From DASPMP01 sp035758925 (GTDB lineage: Bacteria; Gemmatimonadota; Gemmatimonadetes; Gemmatimonadales; Gemmatimonadaceae): 14,971 nt of DNA. The stretch spans positions 1 through 14,971 of the forward strand of contig DASTVV010000163.1 of NCBI GenBank assembly GCA_035758925.1. Reading direction: 5' to 3'. The stretch's first letter is position 1. Every line of letters begins with the position of its first letter. Position numbers and translations under genes: made by a program. Positions 1 through 6,705 of this stretch are shown one piece after another. Under the pieces are notes generated by a model that was not told the DNA's origin, searched no databases, and saw nothing but the letters and a program-made list of their open reading frames with translations.

Positions 1-215
1 TTCAAAACCTGCGTCGCTTCCCAGCCATCGATGATCGGGATCGAAATGTCCATCAGGATCAGGTCGGGACGTTCGGACCGCGCCTTCGCGATGCCCTCTT
101 CTCCATTCAAAGCCTCCGTCACGACGTAGCCAAAGTGCCGAAGGATGGTGGAATAGACGATGCGATTGTCCTCGTTATCCTCGACGAGCAAGACCGTCTT
201 CCCGTTCGTACTCAT
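1..215 (-). CDS. Response regulator receiver-domain protein (CheY/DivK type), C-terminal part beyond the left edge
   Basis: Seventy-one codons are visible before the window ends. They form the first half of a phospho-receiver domain: an acidic pair E12-D13 inside the motif LVEDNEDN, the phosphoacceptor D56 in LILMDISIP, and the following D63-G64 turn. In this family a histidine kinase phosphorylates the Asp and the conformational change is passed to an output domain or partner protein. The domain starts almost at the first residue, as in single-domain DivK-like regulators, but an output domain cannot be excluded because the C-terminus is missing. The ATG at 215 is supported by an AGAGGG purine run about six to eight bases upstream on the minus strand. 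It is divergent from the YtxH-like gene, with 190 bp between them. Family assignment is secure; partner kinase and role are unknown. Confidence 0.93.
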   Translation of the reverse strand, partial: MSTNGKTVLLVEDNEDNRIVYSTILRHFGYVVTEALNGEEGIAKARSERPDLILMDISIPIIDGWEATQVL

Positions 216-405
216 TCGGGCCCTCTTTGACGAGGCAACGTGCTGATGTGGCAGATTGACGGTGGGTATCATACGTCAGACGAGTCGTGGGCGTGTGCCT
301 TCCGCCTCGCGCGACCGGCGCCGCCCTCACAAGGGCGGACTCGAGCGAAGCCAAAAAGTCTGGGCCTAACTCAGCAAATTCCTTACCAAATCGTGAGGTA
401 ATTCC

Positions 406-762
406 ATGGCCTACGCCGGTAAGGCTGCCGCCAAACGGCACAAACCCGCAGTGCCCGGGGTCACTCCTCGGTATGCGCCGCCCGACATGCCGCGCAGGAC
501 GAATTCAGGCCGTGCACTGGTGAGCGGCATCGCGGTGGGCCTCGTACTCGGCGCGGGCCTCGCGCTTGTCCTGGCCCCGCAGTCCGGCGCCGACACGCGC
601 CGAGACATCGGGCGTGGTGTGCGCCGCGGCGTCCGACGCGGCGTCCGCCGCACGCGTGATGCCTGGGATGACCTTCGCGAGGAGCTCCACCACGCGCGCC
701 GACGGTTTTCGCGGCGCCACAGTAGCCGCGAGCAGGAACACGAACTCGACTCGCGCGTCTAG
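406..762 (+). CDS. YtxH-like small membrane protein
   Basis: This 118-residue protein has one hydrophobic segment at about residues 38-57. It ends in the glycine-rich stretch GLVLGAGLALVLAPQSGADT, which matches the YtxH pattern of a glycine-zipper membrane helix followed by APxSGxxTR. The tail is very basic, with three tandem GVRR units (71-82) encoded by 12-bp near-identical DNA repeats at 616-651, then a charged helix likely to be a short coiled coil. YtxH proteins are general-stress-associated and lack a defined biochemical role, so no function is assigned. The start is supported by GTGAGG at 393-398, seven bases before the ATG. The first 36 residues are basic and proline-rich, longer than usual before the helix. 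The TAG stop overlaps the TAG stop of the convergent TPR gene in a shared CTAG palindrome (759-762). Confidence 0.78.
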   Translation: MAYAGKAAAKRHKPAVPGVTPRYAPPDMPRRTNSGRALVSGIAVGLVLGAGLALVLAPQSGADTRRDIGRGVRRGVRRGVRRTRDAWDDLREELHHARRRFSRRHSSREQEHELDSRV

Positions 763-1508
763 CGCATTTCGGCGAGCTCACGCTCGGCCTGCGCCTTGTA
801 CGACTTGTCGTTGTAGTCGCGGAGACCGAGTCGTGCGACTGTCTCGTACTCCTGCCGCGCCTTCGTTTTTTCGCCGCGGTCGCGATACACGCCGGCCAGG
901 TCCAGCCGGTGTACGATGCGTTGCGGCTCGATCGCGACGGCGCGTTCCAGGAACCGCGCCGCATCATTCCAGTTGGCTTCGTCGAAGGTCTTTCCGCCGA
1001 GCAGGTTCTTGGCCATGAAGCGCGAGAAGCCGCTGAGACGCATGATGTTCGCGTGCCACATCCCCATGACGTGGAGCGCGCCGGCATTGGCCGAGTCCAG
1101 CTGTAGCGCCTCCAGGGCTTCCTTGCGCACTTCGCCGGCATACTTCACCCGGTCGCGCTTGCCGAGCGACAGCGCCCGGCGTCCGATGGACTTGGCGAGC
1201 GCAAAGTGCGCCATCGAGGACTTGGGGTTCGATTGCACTGCGCGACGCGCGTACTGCTCACCCAGTCGGTACAGGCTGTCGCGGGCCGCGTCGTTGAACT
1301 CGCCCAGATCGATGAATTGGACGGACGCCTTCCACAGCGCTTCCGTGTTGTTCGAGTCGATGGCGATCGCCGCTTGATAGTGGGCCAACGCGCCCGCAGC
1401 GTTCATGGCTTCGAAGTCCTTGTCGCCGAGGCCGATGTGTTCCGCCGGCGTTTGCGCGACCAGAACTCGTGACAATGCAATGGTTGCAGCGACAAGAGCG
1501 ACGCGCAT
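759..1508 (-). CDS. Exported TPR protein resembling the RMDN (regulator of microtubule dynamics) family
   Basis: The protein has 249 residues. Residues 1-19 look like a signal peptide (hydrophobic, ending VLVAQ), so it probably acts in the periplasm. TPR-type helix pairs fill the rest: around 24-57 (ending in LAHYQAAIAIDSNNTEALWK), 84-108 (EQYARRAVQSNPKSSMAHFA), 128-150 (ALEALQLDSANAGALHVMG) and 180-225. The segment HVMGMWHANIMRLSGFSRFM, the following hydrophobic NLLGG and the pattern FLERAVAIEP-x(10)-LAGVYRDRGEKTKARQEYE are very like RMDN-type TPR proteins, which exist in bacteria as well as animals; this recognition is from memory. TPRs mediate protein-protein contacts, and the partner is unknown. 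A GAGGT motif lies about nine bases before the start. It diverges from the phosphorylase gene, with 75 bp between them. Exported TPR protein is secure; the RMDN relationship is probable. Confidence 0.85.
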   Translation of the reverse strand: MRVALVAATIALSRVLVAQTPAEHIGLGDKDFEAMNAAGALAHYQAAIAIDSNNTEALWKASVQFIDLGEFNDAARDSLYRLGEQYARRAVQSNPKSSMAHFALAKSIGRRALSLGKRDRVKYAGEVRKEALEALQLDSANAGALHVMGMWHANIMRLSGFSRFMAKNLLGGKTFDEANWNDAARFLERAVAIEPQRIVHRLDLAGVYRDRGEKTKARQEYETVARLGLRDYNDKSYKAQAERELAEMR

Positions 1509-1583
1509 GTTCAGACGACCTCGATGAGCGGGGTGAAAGACGGTAGGGCGGCCAACGATAGTTTCTACACCTGAATTCGGTCA

Positions 1584-2918
1584 ATGCTCGCACAGCGGCT
1601 GATAGAGCGGAAACGTGATGGCGGAAGGCTCGACGCGGGAGAATGGAGGGCGCTCATCATGGCGTACGCCTCCGGTCACGTGCCCGACTATCAGATGTCG
1701 GCGTTTCTCATGGCGTGCTTCCTCCGGGGCCTCGATCGCACGGAGACCGCCGCGCTGACCGAAGCGATGCTGGACTCCGGTCAGCGCTTCGAGCTCGGAT
1801 CGCTTGGCAAGCCGCGGATCGACAAGCACTCCATCGGCGGCGTGGGCGACAAGGTCTCCCTCGTTCTCGCCCCCCTGGTGTCAGTGCTCGGCGTCGCCGT
1901 TCCGATGGTGTCCGGGCGCGGGCTGGGACATACCGGGGGTACGCTCGACAAGCTCGAGTCGATTCCGGGATTTCGGACGGACCTGACGCTTTCGGCGGCT
2001 CGCGTGCAGCTCGAGGCCATCGGCTGCGTCCTCATGGGCCAGACGGCCGAGATCGCGCCGGCTGACCGCAAGATGTACGCGCTGCGCGACGCCACGTCCA
2101 CGGTCGAGTCGGTGCCGCTGATCGCGTCCAGCATCATGAGTAAGAAGCTTGCCGAGAGTCTCACGGGACTGGTGATCGACGTGAAGCGGGGCAGCGGCGC
2201 GTTCCTCAGCTCCTTTGAGAAGGAGATCGAGCTCGCGACCGAGATGATTCGTATCGGCGAGGCGCATGGCTGTCCGGTGGTCGCCTTGTTCACCGCGATG
2301 GATCGGCCGCTCGGACGCGCGTGCGGTAATGCGCTGGAGGTCGAGGAAGCCATCGCGACGCTCAAGGGCGAAGGGCCGGAGGATCTCGTCGAGGTCACCA
2401 TGGCGCTCGCCGCGGAAATGCTGCTGATGGGCGGGCTGGCGTCGGATCGCACTGCGGCGCGGGCACAGCTGCGCGATGCCATCGATTCCGGCAAGGCGGC
2501 GGAGCAGTTTCGGCGCATCATCGAGCATCAGGGCGGCAACCCTGACGTCTTCGATGACCCGTCGCTGTTACCGCAGGCCGCCGCGTGCGAGCTGTTCACG
2601 GCGCAGCGCGCGGGATTCGTGCAACGAGTGGAGCCCCGAGCCGTTGGCCGTGGCATTGTGACGCTTGGCGGCGGTCGCACGACGATGGCTGACGAAGTGG
2701 ACCCGGCCGTTGGCTTCGTGGTCACCGCGAAGCCCGGCGACTGGGTGAACGCTGGCGAACCACTCGCCTCCGTGTACGCCAGGGATGCGTCGGGGATCGA
2801 GCGCGGACGGAACGCGCTGCGGTCGGCCATCACGATCGGCGATGAGGCCGAGCCACCCCTGCAGCTGATCTCGCACCGGGTCAGCCGGTCTGGCGTGCAG
2901 GCCCTGGGACCGGCCTAA
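1584..2918 (+). CDS. deoA: Thymidine / pyrimidine-nucleoside phosphorylase
   Basis: The 444-residue protein has the length of this family, which cleaves thymidine (or uridine) with phosphate to free base and (deoxy)ribose-1-phosphate in cytosolic nucleoside salvage. The family signature SGRGLGHTGGTLDKLE is at 110-125. The phosphate-binding loop KHSIGGVGDKVS is at 81-92. Residues R168, S183 and K187 (in YALRD and ASSIMSKK) align with the base-binding Arg171, Ser186 and Lys190 of E. coli thymidine phosphorylase at a constant offset of three. The N-terminal alpha domain, central alpha/beta domain and C-terminal lobe (from about 340) are all present. At 108 there is Met, matching E. coli Met111 rather than the Lys I recall in pyrimidine-nucleoside phosphorylases, which favours thymidine specificity. 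The ATG fits the family N-terminus although no Shine-Dalgarno is visible. It appears monocistronic. Confidence 0.95.
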   Translation: MLAQRLIERKRDGGRLDAGEWRALIMAYASGHVPDYQMSAFLMACFLRGLDRTETAALTEAMLDSGQRFELGSLGKPRIDKHSIGGVGDKVSLVLAPLVSVLGVAVPMVSGRGLGHTGGTLDKLESIPGFRTDLTLSAARVQLEAIGCVLMGQTAEIAPADRKMYALRDATSTVESVPLIASSIMSKKLAESLTGLVIDVKRGSGAFLSSFEKEIELATEMIRIGEAHGCPVVALFTAMDRPLGRACGNALEVEEAIATLKGEGPEDLVEVTMALAAEMLLMGGLASDRTAARAQLRDAIDSGKAAEQFRRIIEHQGGNPDVFDDPSLLPQAAACELFTAQRAGFVQRVEPRAVGRGIVTLGGGRTTMADEVDPAVGFVVTAKPGDWVNAGEPLASVYARDASGIERGRNALRSAITIGDEAEPPLQLISHRVSRSGVQALGPA

Positions 2919-2965
2919 GGCGGCGGAACCGGGACCCCCGACCCGCCGTACGGGAAAAAAACCTC

Positions 2966-2994
2966 TTGACGGAACTCGATTCGATGCTAATAGA
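2966..2994 (+). promoter_or_regulatory. Candidate sigma70-type promoter of the secreted repeat protein
   Basis: A near-consensus -35 TTGACG (2966-2971) is followed after 16-17 bp by TAATAG/AATAGA, a weaker -10 lying inside the first operator palindrome. A run of seven A residues (2955-2961) just upstream could act as an UP element. The overlap of -10 and palindrome is the geometry expected of a repressed promoter. The transcript would start near 3000 and have a leader of about 60 nt before the ATG at 3063. Confidence 0.6.
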
Positions 2995-3000
2995 TTAGCA
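2985..3000. promoter_or_regulatory. BlaI-type operator box 1
   Basis: TGCTAATAGATTAGCA is a perfect 6-4-6 inverted repeat, extended to 18 bp by the flanking A (2984) and T (3001). It overlies the presumed -10 element. The same half-sites recur at 3004-3019 and upstream of the BlaI-family gene at 4264-4279, so this is inferred to be the binding site of that repressor. The sequence differs from the TACA-TGTA core known from staphylococcal BlaI/MecI. Confidence 0.8.
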
Positions 3001-3003
3001 TGA

Positions 3004-3019
3004 TGCTAATTTCTTAGCA
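3004..3019. promoter_or_regulatory. BlaI-type operator box 2
   Basis: TGCTAATTTCTTAGCA is a second perfect 6-4-6 palindrome with half-sites identical to box 1. It starts 19 bp after box 1 starts, leaving 3 bp between boxes, so four half-sites alternate in direction. Two BlaI dimers would sit nearly two helical turns apart, suggesting cooperative binding over the promoter start region (inference). Confidence 0.8.
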
Positions 3020-3062
3020 GCCAACCAACGGTAACTGTCTCGAGCACGACACGGAGCCTCCG

Positions 3063-4241
3063 ATGACCGCGGCAACACTCAGCTTCCTCGCAGCTCTCGC
3101 GCTGGACGTGATGGTCGTTCCACAGGCCGGCGCACAGCCGTGCGTGACGTCCCGCAATGCGGGCCGCACATCGAGCTCCCAGCACTGGACCAACAGCGAC
3201 GGTCGAGGATCGCAAACGACGGTCATCCGCTGGAAGCGCGGCGACTGCGAGCTGCGCCTCGACGCACGTGGTGATTTTGCGGTGCGTCCGGACCTCACTG
3301 GTTTCCGTTCCGTGGACGACGTTGTCGAGATCGAGGAGCGCGATGGCGATCACAGCCGGCGCCTGCGCATCACGAACGTCAACCGCGGACTGGAATACCG
3401 GTGGAGTATCGACGGAGCCGAAGGGTTCGACGTCGATCGGGATAAATGGCTCGCCAACATGCTGCTTGCTGTCGAGCGTCGGAGCGCGATGGTGGCCAAG
3501 TCCCGCGTGCCTCTACTGATCCAGCAGGGAGGCCCGAACGCCGTGCTCGACGAGACCTCGCAGATGGACGCGGACTGGGCCAAGCGTCAGTACTTCATGG
3601 CGCTACTGAGCAACGCGAGCCTCAGCGAAGCCAATGTCGATCGCATCCTGCGCCAGGCTGCCGACTCCATGTCTTCCGACTACGAGCGAGCCGAGCTGGT
3701 CAAGGCGGTGGCAGCCAAGGGCCCGATGTCCGACAGGCTCGCGCGCGGCGTCATTGCCGTGGGGCAGCGCATGAGTTCCGATTACGAGAAACGGCGAGCG
3801 CTGTCCGCCGGTATCGAAGCCGTCACGTCTCCCGAGTCGCGCCAGGCGTTCTTCATCGCCGCCTCCACGATGAGCTCGAGCTACGAGCTCGCGGAGCTCC
3901 TCATCGCCGCCGAGAGCCGGGCTTTCGTCGATTCCGTGTCGAGCGAGTCGTACTTCAAGGCCGTGGGCCGCCTCACCTCCGACTATGAACGCCGGCGCAC
4001 GCTGTCGGCGCTGCTCAAGCAGAAGCCATCCACTCCGTCCATCCTTGCCGGCGTGCTCCGCGCTTCGGCGTCCATCAACTCCGACTTCGAGCTGGCGTCA
4101 TTGCTGGTGGAATTCGCGAACGTCGCGCAGGTGCGCGGCGAGCTGCGCGAGCTGTATCTCAAGGCCACGCGCTCCATATCCTCCGACTACGAGTACCGAC
4201 GGGCGCTCACCGCGCTGTTGGAGCAGGACAAGCGCATATGA
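3063..4241 (+). CDS. Secreted protein with a C-terminal array of 34-residue M-S-S-D-Y-E repeats
   Basis: This 392-residue protein belongs to no family I can name. Residues 1-25 resemble a Sec signal peptide with likely cleavage near QAGA|Q, though the n-region lacks a positive charge; C27 and C62 could form a disulphide. Residues 28-135 look like a beta-rich domain with many charged strands (TTVIRWKRGDCELRLDARGD). From about 168 onward comes an array with motifs at M203, M237, M270, L304, I338 and I372 (consensus [MIL]-[ST]-S-[DS]-[YF]-E), spaced 34, 33, 34, 34 and 34 residues, plus a degenerate first unit at M168. Each unit is probably two helices, giving an alpha-solenoid. GGAG at 3053-3056, six bases before the ATG, supports the start. 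Two operator boxes precede it, and the BlaI-family and M56 genes follow. The M56 protein carries the same repeat, so the two are likely functional partners. Confidence 0.85.
   Translation: MTAATLSFLAALALDVMVVPQAGAQPCVTSRNAGRTSSSQHWTNSDGRGSQTTVIRWKRGDCELRLDARGDFAVRPDLTGFRSVDDVVEIEERDGDHSRRLRITNVNRGLEYRWSIDGAEGFDVDRDKWLANMLLAVERRSAMVAKSRVPLLIQQGGPNAVLDETSQMDADWAKRQYFMALLSNASLSEANVDRILRQAADSMSSDYERAELVKAVAAKGPMSDRLARGVIAVGQRMSSDYEKRRALSAGIEAVTSPESRQAFFIAASTMSSSYELAELLIAAESRAFVDSVSSESYFKAVGRLTSDYERRRTLSALLKQKPSTPSILAGVLRASASINSDFELASLLVEFANVAQVRGELRELYLKATRSISSDYEYRRALTALLEQDKRI
3564..4232 (+). repeat. Coding array of 34-residue repeats (secreted protein, residues about 168-390)
   Basis: Motif starts are at codons 3669, 3771, 3870, 3972, 4074 and 4176, a period of about 102 bp, with a weaker unit beginning at 3564. 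Conservation is at protein level (SSDYE followed by a leucine/alanine-rich helix); the DNA itself has diverged, so the duplication is old and not a recent slippage product. Confidence 0.85.
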
Positions 4242-4263
4242 GTGCTGGCGGTGTCCCCACGCA

Positions 4264-4279
4264 TGCTACATTCTTAGCA
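4264..4279. promoter_or_regulatory. BlaI-type operator box 3, upstream of the repressor gene
   Basis: TGCTACATTCTTAGCA matches box 2 at 14 of 16 positions and has a single break in symmetry (C instead of A in the left half-site). It lies 30 bp before the preferred repressor start codon at 4310 and after the stop of the secreted-protein gene, so it probably marks an internal autoregulated promoter. The contained TACATT (4267-4272) could serve as -10; no clear -35 is seen. The imperfect symmetry may give weaker repression than boxes 1 and 2. Confidence 0.72.
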
Positions 4280-4309
4280 CCTGCGCGACCCCTTCGACGC
4301 AATCCGACC

Positions 4310-4696
4310 ATGCCCGATGCCCTGACCACTCAGTTGAGCCGTCGCGAACGGCAGATCATGGACGTGATCTACCGACGCGGCAAAGTCACGGCCGCGGAGG
4401 TGCTCGCGGAGCTGCCGGAGCCGCCTAGTTATTCCGCAGTGCGCGCAATGCTGCGGTTGCTGGAGGAAAAGGGGCACGTCCGCCACGAACAGGACGGACC
4501 GCGCTACGTCTACCTTCCTACCGTGAATCGCGACAAGGCACGTCGCTCCGCGTTGCGGCACCTGGTGCGCACCTTCTTCGACGGCTCCACCGAAGACGCC
4601 GTGGCGGCGCTGCTCCAGAATGACAACGGAATGAGCGAAGACGAGCTGGCGCGCCTGTCGAAGCTGATCGACGGGGCAAGGAAGGAGGGTCGTTGA
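4310..4696 (+). CDS. blaI: BlaI/MecI/CopY-family winged-helix repressor
   Basis: The 128-residue product has the family layout. A winged-helix DNA-binding domain spans about 8-72: LSRRERQIMDVIYRRGKVTA, recognition helix near SYSAVRAMLRLLEEKGHV, and wing HEQDGPRYVYLP. A C-terminal dimerisation part follows (RHLVRTFFDGSTEDAVAALL, then a final helix from 109). In the known system the repressor is cleaved or inactivated after BlaR1 signalling; the staphylococcal cleavage site is not conserved in sequence here. The start at 4310 is preferred because family members begin only a few residues before LSRRE and operator box 3 then lies upstream. An ATG at 4238 overlapping the previous stop (ATGA) would add 24 residues and put the operator inside the gene. 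No clear Shine-Dalgarno precedes 4310. It overlaps the next gene by one base (TGATG). Confidence 0.92.
   Translation: MPDALTTQLSRRERQIMDVIYRRGKVTAAEVLAELPEPPSYSAVRAMLRLLEEKGHVRHEQDGPRYVYLPTVNRDKARRSALRHLVRTFFDGSTEDAVAALLQNDNGMSEDELARLSKLIDGARKEGR
4684..4689 (+). promoter_or_regulatory. Ribosome binding site deciding the M56 start
   Basis: GGAGGG inside the last codons of the repressor gene lies six bases before the ATG at 4696. This favours that ATG over the TTG three bases earlier and implies translational coupling with the repressor. Confidence 0.75.
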
Positions 4697-6696
4697 TGTC
4701 GTCCCTGATCGCCTCGCAATCAACCTGGATGGATGCGCTGCTTGCGGGCCTCGCTTCGTTCGCGCTGCGCAGTACGGTGATTCTTCTTGGCGCGTGGCTG
4801 GCGGCGCATGCACTGCGCCGGTCGTCCGCGGCCATCCGCCACCTGATCTGGACGAGCGCGATTGTGGGCGTGCTCGTGCTACCCGTGATCCGCCCGATCG
4901 TACCCGCGTGGAATGTCCCGCTGCTGACCGTCAACGCGCGCGTGGAAGCTCCCGCAGCCGCTCCCGTTACCACGCCCGCATCGGCGCTGCAGGCAGCGTC
5001 GCGCGAGGTCGCCCCAGGCAGCGGAGTTACGACGCCAAAGGCCGAAGCAGCATCGACCGCCCCGGTAGCTCAGCAGGCATCGGATGCCCGGGTCGACGTC
5101 GCGACGTCCGTCGGCGACATCCTGCTGCGAGTGTCTGGCACTTCGGTTCTGGCGACGATGTGGCTGCTCGTCGTGACGCTGCTGCTGGCGCGCCTCGTGA
5201 TCGCCAACGTCCGTGTTGCTGCGTGGCGCCGGTCCTCTCACCCAGTCGAGGATGCGGGCTGGCTCGCGCTGCTGAGTCGCCTATCGCGCCGGCATCGCAT
5301 CGGGCGTCCGGTGGTGTTGTTGGAGAACGAGGCGACCGACGTTCCGGTGACCTGGGGCGTGGTCTACCCCGTGATTCTGCTGCCGGCGGGCGCCGACGAG
5401 TGGAGCGAGGACCAGCGGGTCGCCGTGCTGACACACGAGCTGGCGCACGTGAAGCGCTTCGACGCGCTCACCCAGATGATGGGTCAGCTCGCGCTGTCGC
5501 TGCTCTGGTTCCACCCGCTCGTCTGGTTGGCCGTGCGCCGGATGCGGCTCGAGCGAGAGCACGCGTGCGACGATTTCGTGCTGGTCGCCGGCGCACGCGC
5601 GTCGCACTACGCGGACGAGCTGCTTGGCCTCGCGCGACGCCTGGTACGTCCCGCGGCTCCAGCCGCGGCCGCGCTTGCGATGGCCCGTCGCTCCGAGCTC
5701 GAGGGACGGCTGCTGGCGATTCTCGATCCAGCCATACGGCGGACCGCGGTTCGCCGCGCGCGCGCAGGTGCGCTCACCATCAGCGCGATCGCGCTCGCCG
5801 TCCCCGTCGCCGCTTTCCGGCCGGCCGCGCGCGTCCAAACGTCCGCTGTGACTCCGATGTCCGCAAACATTGGTGCGTCACCCTCGCCGGTGGCGTGGCG
5901 CGGAGTCGATACGCCCAGCGTCGCGGTGGAGCGACTGGAGCAGCGGCCAGAATCGCTGCTTCGGGTCAACCAGTCGGATGCGCTCAGCGAGCTGTCGCGG
6001 CGCTTCGCCGACCTGCCCATGACTCGACTCTCGATGTCGCCGGCGCACCCGCTGCCGCGGCTGGCCTTCGACACGGAACCCAAGCCGATCGATCTCGAGA
6101 CGCTCATCGAGGTGACCAGGGCCACCAAGCGGATGACGTCGGACCACGAGAAGGGCCAGCTGCTCGCGCTGATCGCCGCGCGCTATCAGCGGAGCGACGC
6201 TCTGCGCGACGCGTATCTCGAGTCCGTTTTCACGATGACGTCGGACCAGGAGCGCAGCGCGGCCCTGATCGCCCTGCTCGATCGTGATTCGCTGCCGCTC
6301 AGCTCCGTGGCGCAGGTACTCAAGAGCACCGCGATGATGACGTCCGACATGAACAAGGGTCGCGTCCTCAAGCGCATCTCTCCGACGGTCTTCGCCGACA
6401 CGGCTGTTCAACGGGCGTACATGGAGGCGATCGTCGGGATCACGAGCGACATGGAACGCGCCGCGGCGCTCGGCAGCCTCGTGAAGCAGCAGCCGCTGTC
6501 CCAGCCCATCCAGCTGGTCGTGCTTCAGTCCGCGGTGATCATGACTTCCAACACGGAGAAGGCGAATCTGCTCCTGCTGTTCCTCGACAAGCAGGGACTC
6601 GCGGACGACCAGGTGAGGAAGGCGTTCTTCAAGACGGCCGAAAGTCTGACGGCCGACTCGGAGTATCGCCGCATCATGACGGCCGTGATGCGCTAA
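4696..6696 (+). CDS. blaR1: BlaR1-type M56 membrane metallopeptidase with a C-terminal 34-residue-repeat sensor domain
   Basis: The 666-residue protein is an M56-family signal transducer. Membrane segments are predicted near 17-38, 50-68, 150-170, 262-281 and 357-375. The zinc site is HELAH (247-251) within THELAHVKRFD, and the third ligand is probably E288 in EREHACDD, a hallmark of BlaR1-like proteases. The linker at 84-135 is Ala/Pro/Thr-rich. After the last membrane helix there is no penicillin-binding domain and no SxxK-SxN-KTG set. Instead residues 470-666 hold six 34-residue repeats at M480, M514, M548, I582, M616 and L651 (M-T-S-D-x-E type), the same family as in the secreted protein two genes upstream. 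By analogy with BlaR1 this part is outside the cytoplasm and senses the signal, which triggers repressor inactivation. The signal is unlikely to be a beta-lactam bound in the classical way. The gene is coupled to blaI and followed after 9 bp by a small membrane protein. Confidence 0.9.
   Translation: MSSLIASQSTWMDALLAGLASFALRSTVILLGAWLAAHALRRSSAAIRHLIWTSAIVGVLVLPVIRPIVPAWNVPLLTVNARVEAPAAAPVTTPASALQAASREVAPGSGVTTPKAEAASTAPVAQQASDARVDVATSVGDILLRVSGTSVLATMWLLVVTLLLARLVIANVRVAAWRRSSHPVEDAGWLALLSRLSRRHRIGRPVVLLENEATDVPVTWGVVYPVILLPAGADEWSEDQRVAVLTHELAHVKRFDALTQMMGQLALSLLWFHPLVWLAVRRMRLEREHACDDFVLVAGARASHYADELLGLARRLVRPAAPAAAALAMARRSELEGRLLAILDPAIRRTAVRRARAGALTISAIALAVPVAAFRPAARVQTSAVTPMSANIGASPSPVAWRGVDTPSVAVERLEQRPESLLRVNQSDALSELSRRFADLPMTRLSMSPAHPLPRLAFDTEPKPIDLETLIEVTRATKRMTSDHEKGQLLALIAARYQRSDALRDAYLESVFTMTSDQERSAALIALLDRDSLPLSSVAQVLKSTAMMTSDMNKGRVLKRISPTVFADTAVQRAYMEAIVGITSDMERAAALGSLVKQQPLSQPIQLVVLQSAVIMTSNTEKANLLLLFLDKQGLADDQVRKAFFKTAESLTADSEYRRIMTAVMR
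6133..6693 (+). repeat. Coding array of 34-residue repeats (M56 sensor, residues 480-666)
   Basis: Six units start at codons 6133, 6235, 6337, 6439, 6541 and 6646, a period of 102 bp with one 105-bp step. The conserved core is [MIL]-T-[SA]-[DN]-x-[EN] followed by a helix rich in Leu and Ala. The register and spacing match the array in the secreted protein at 3564-4232. Confidence 0.85.
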
Positions 6697-6705
6697 TTTG
6701 GGGCT

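Noticed and set aside
256..273. Promoter-like elements between the response regulator and the YtxH-like gene (TTGACG 256-261 plus strand; TATGAT 273-268 minus strand)
   Set aside because: Neither has a partner hexamer at acceptable spacing. The minus-strand TATGAT could serve the response regulator but there is no -35 to support it.
2921..2961. Possible terminator after the phosphorylase gene (CGGCGG 2921-2926, CCGCCG 2943-2948)
   Set aside because: The stem is short, the loop long, and an A-run follows instead of a T-run on the plus strand; the A-run more likely belongs to the next promoter.
4238..4309. Extension of the BlaI-family protein by 24 residues from ATG 4238
   Set aside because: The added residues have no family resemblance and the extension would contain operator box 3; kept only as an alternative.
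4794..6287. Long plus-strand open frame in another phase of the M56 gene
   Set aside because: Arg/Ala/Gly-rich shadow frame; the M56 frame has HELAH, membrane helices and repeats.
4696..6696. Interpretation of the M56 protein as a genuine beta-lactam sensor
   Set aside because: The C-terminal part lacks penicillin-binding motifs and consists of 34-residue repeats; no beta-lactamase gene is present in the window.
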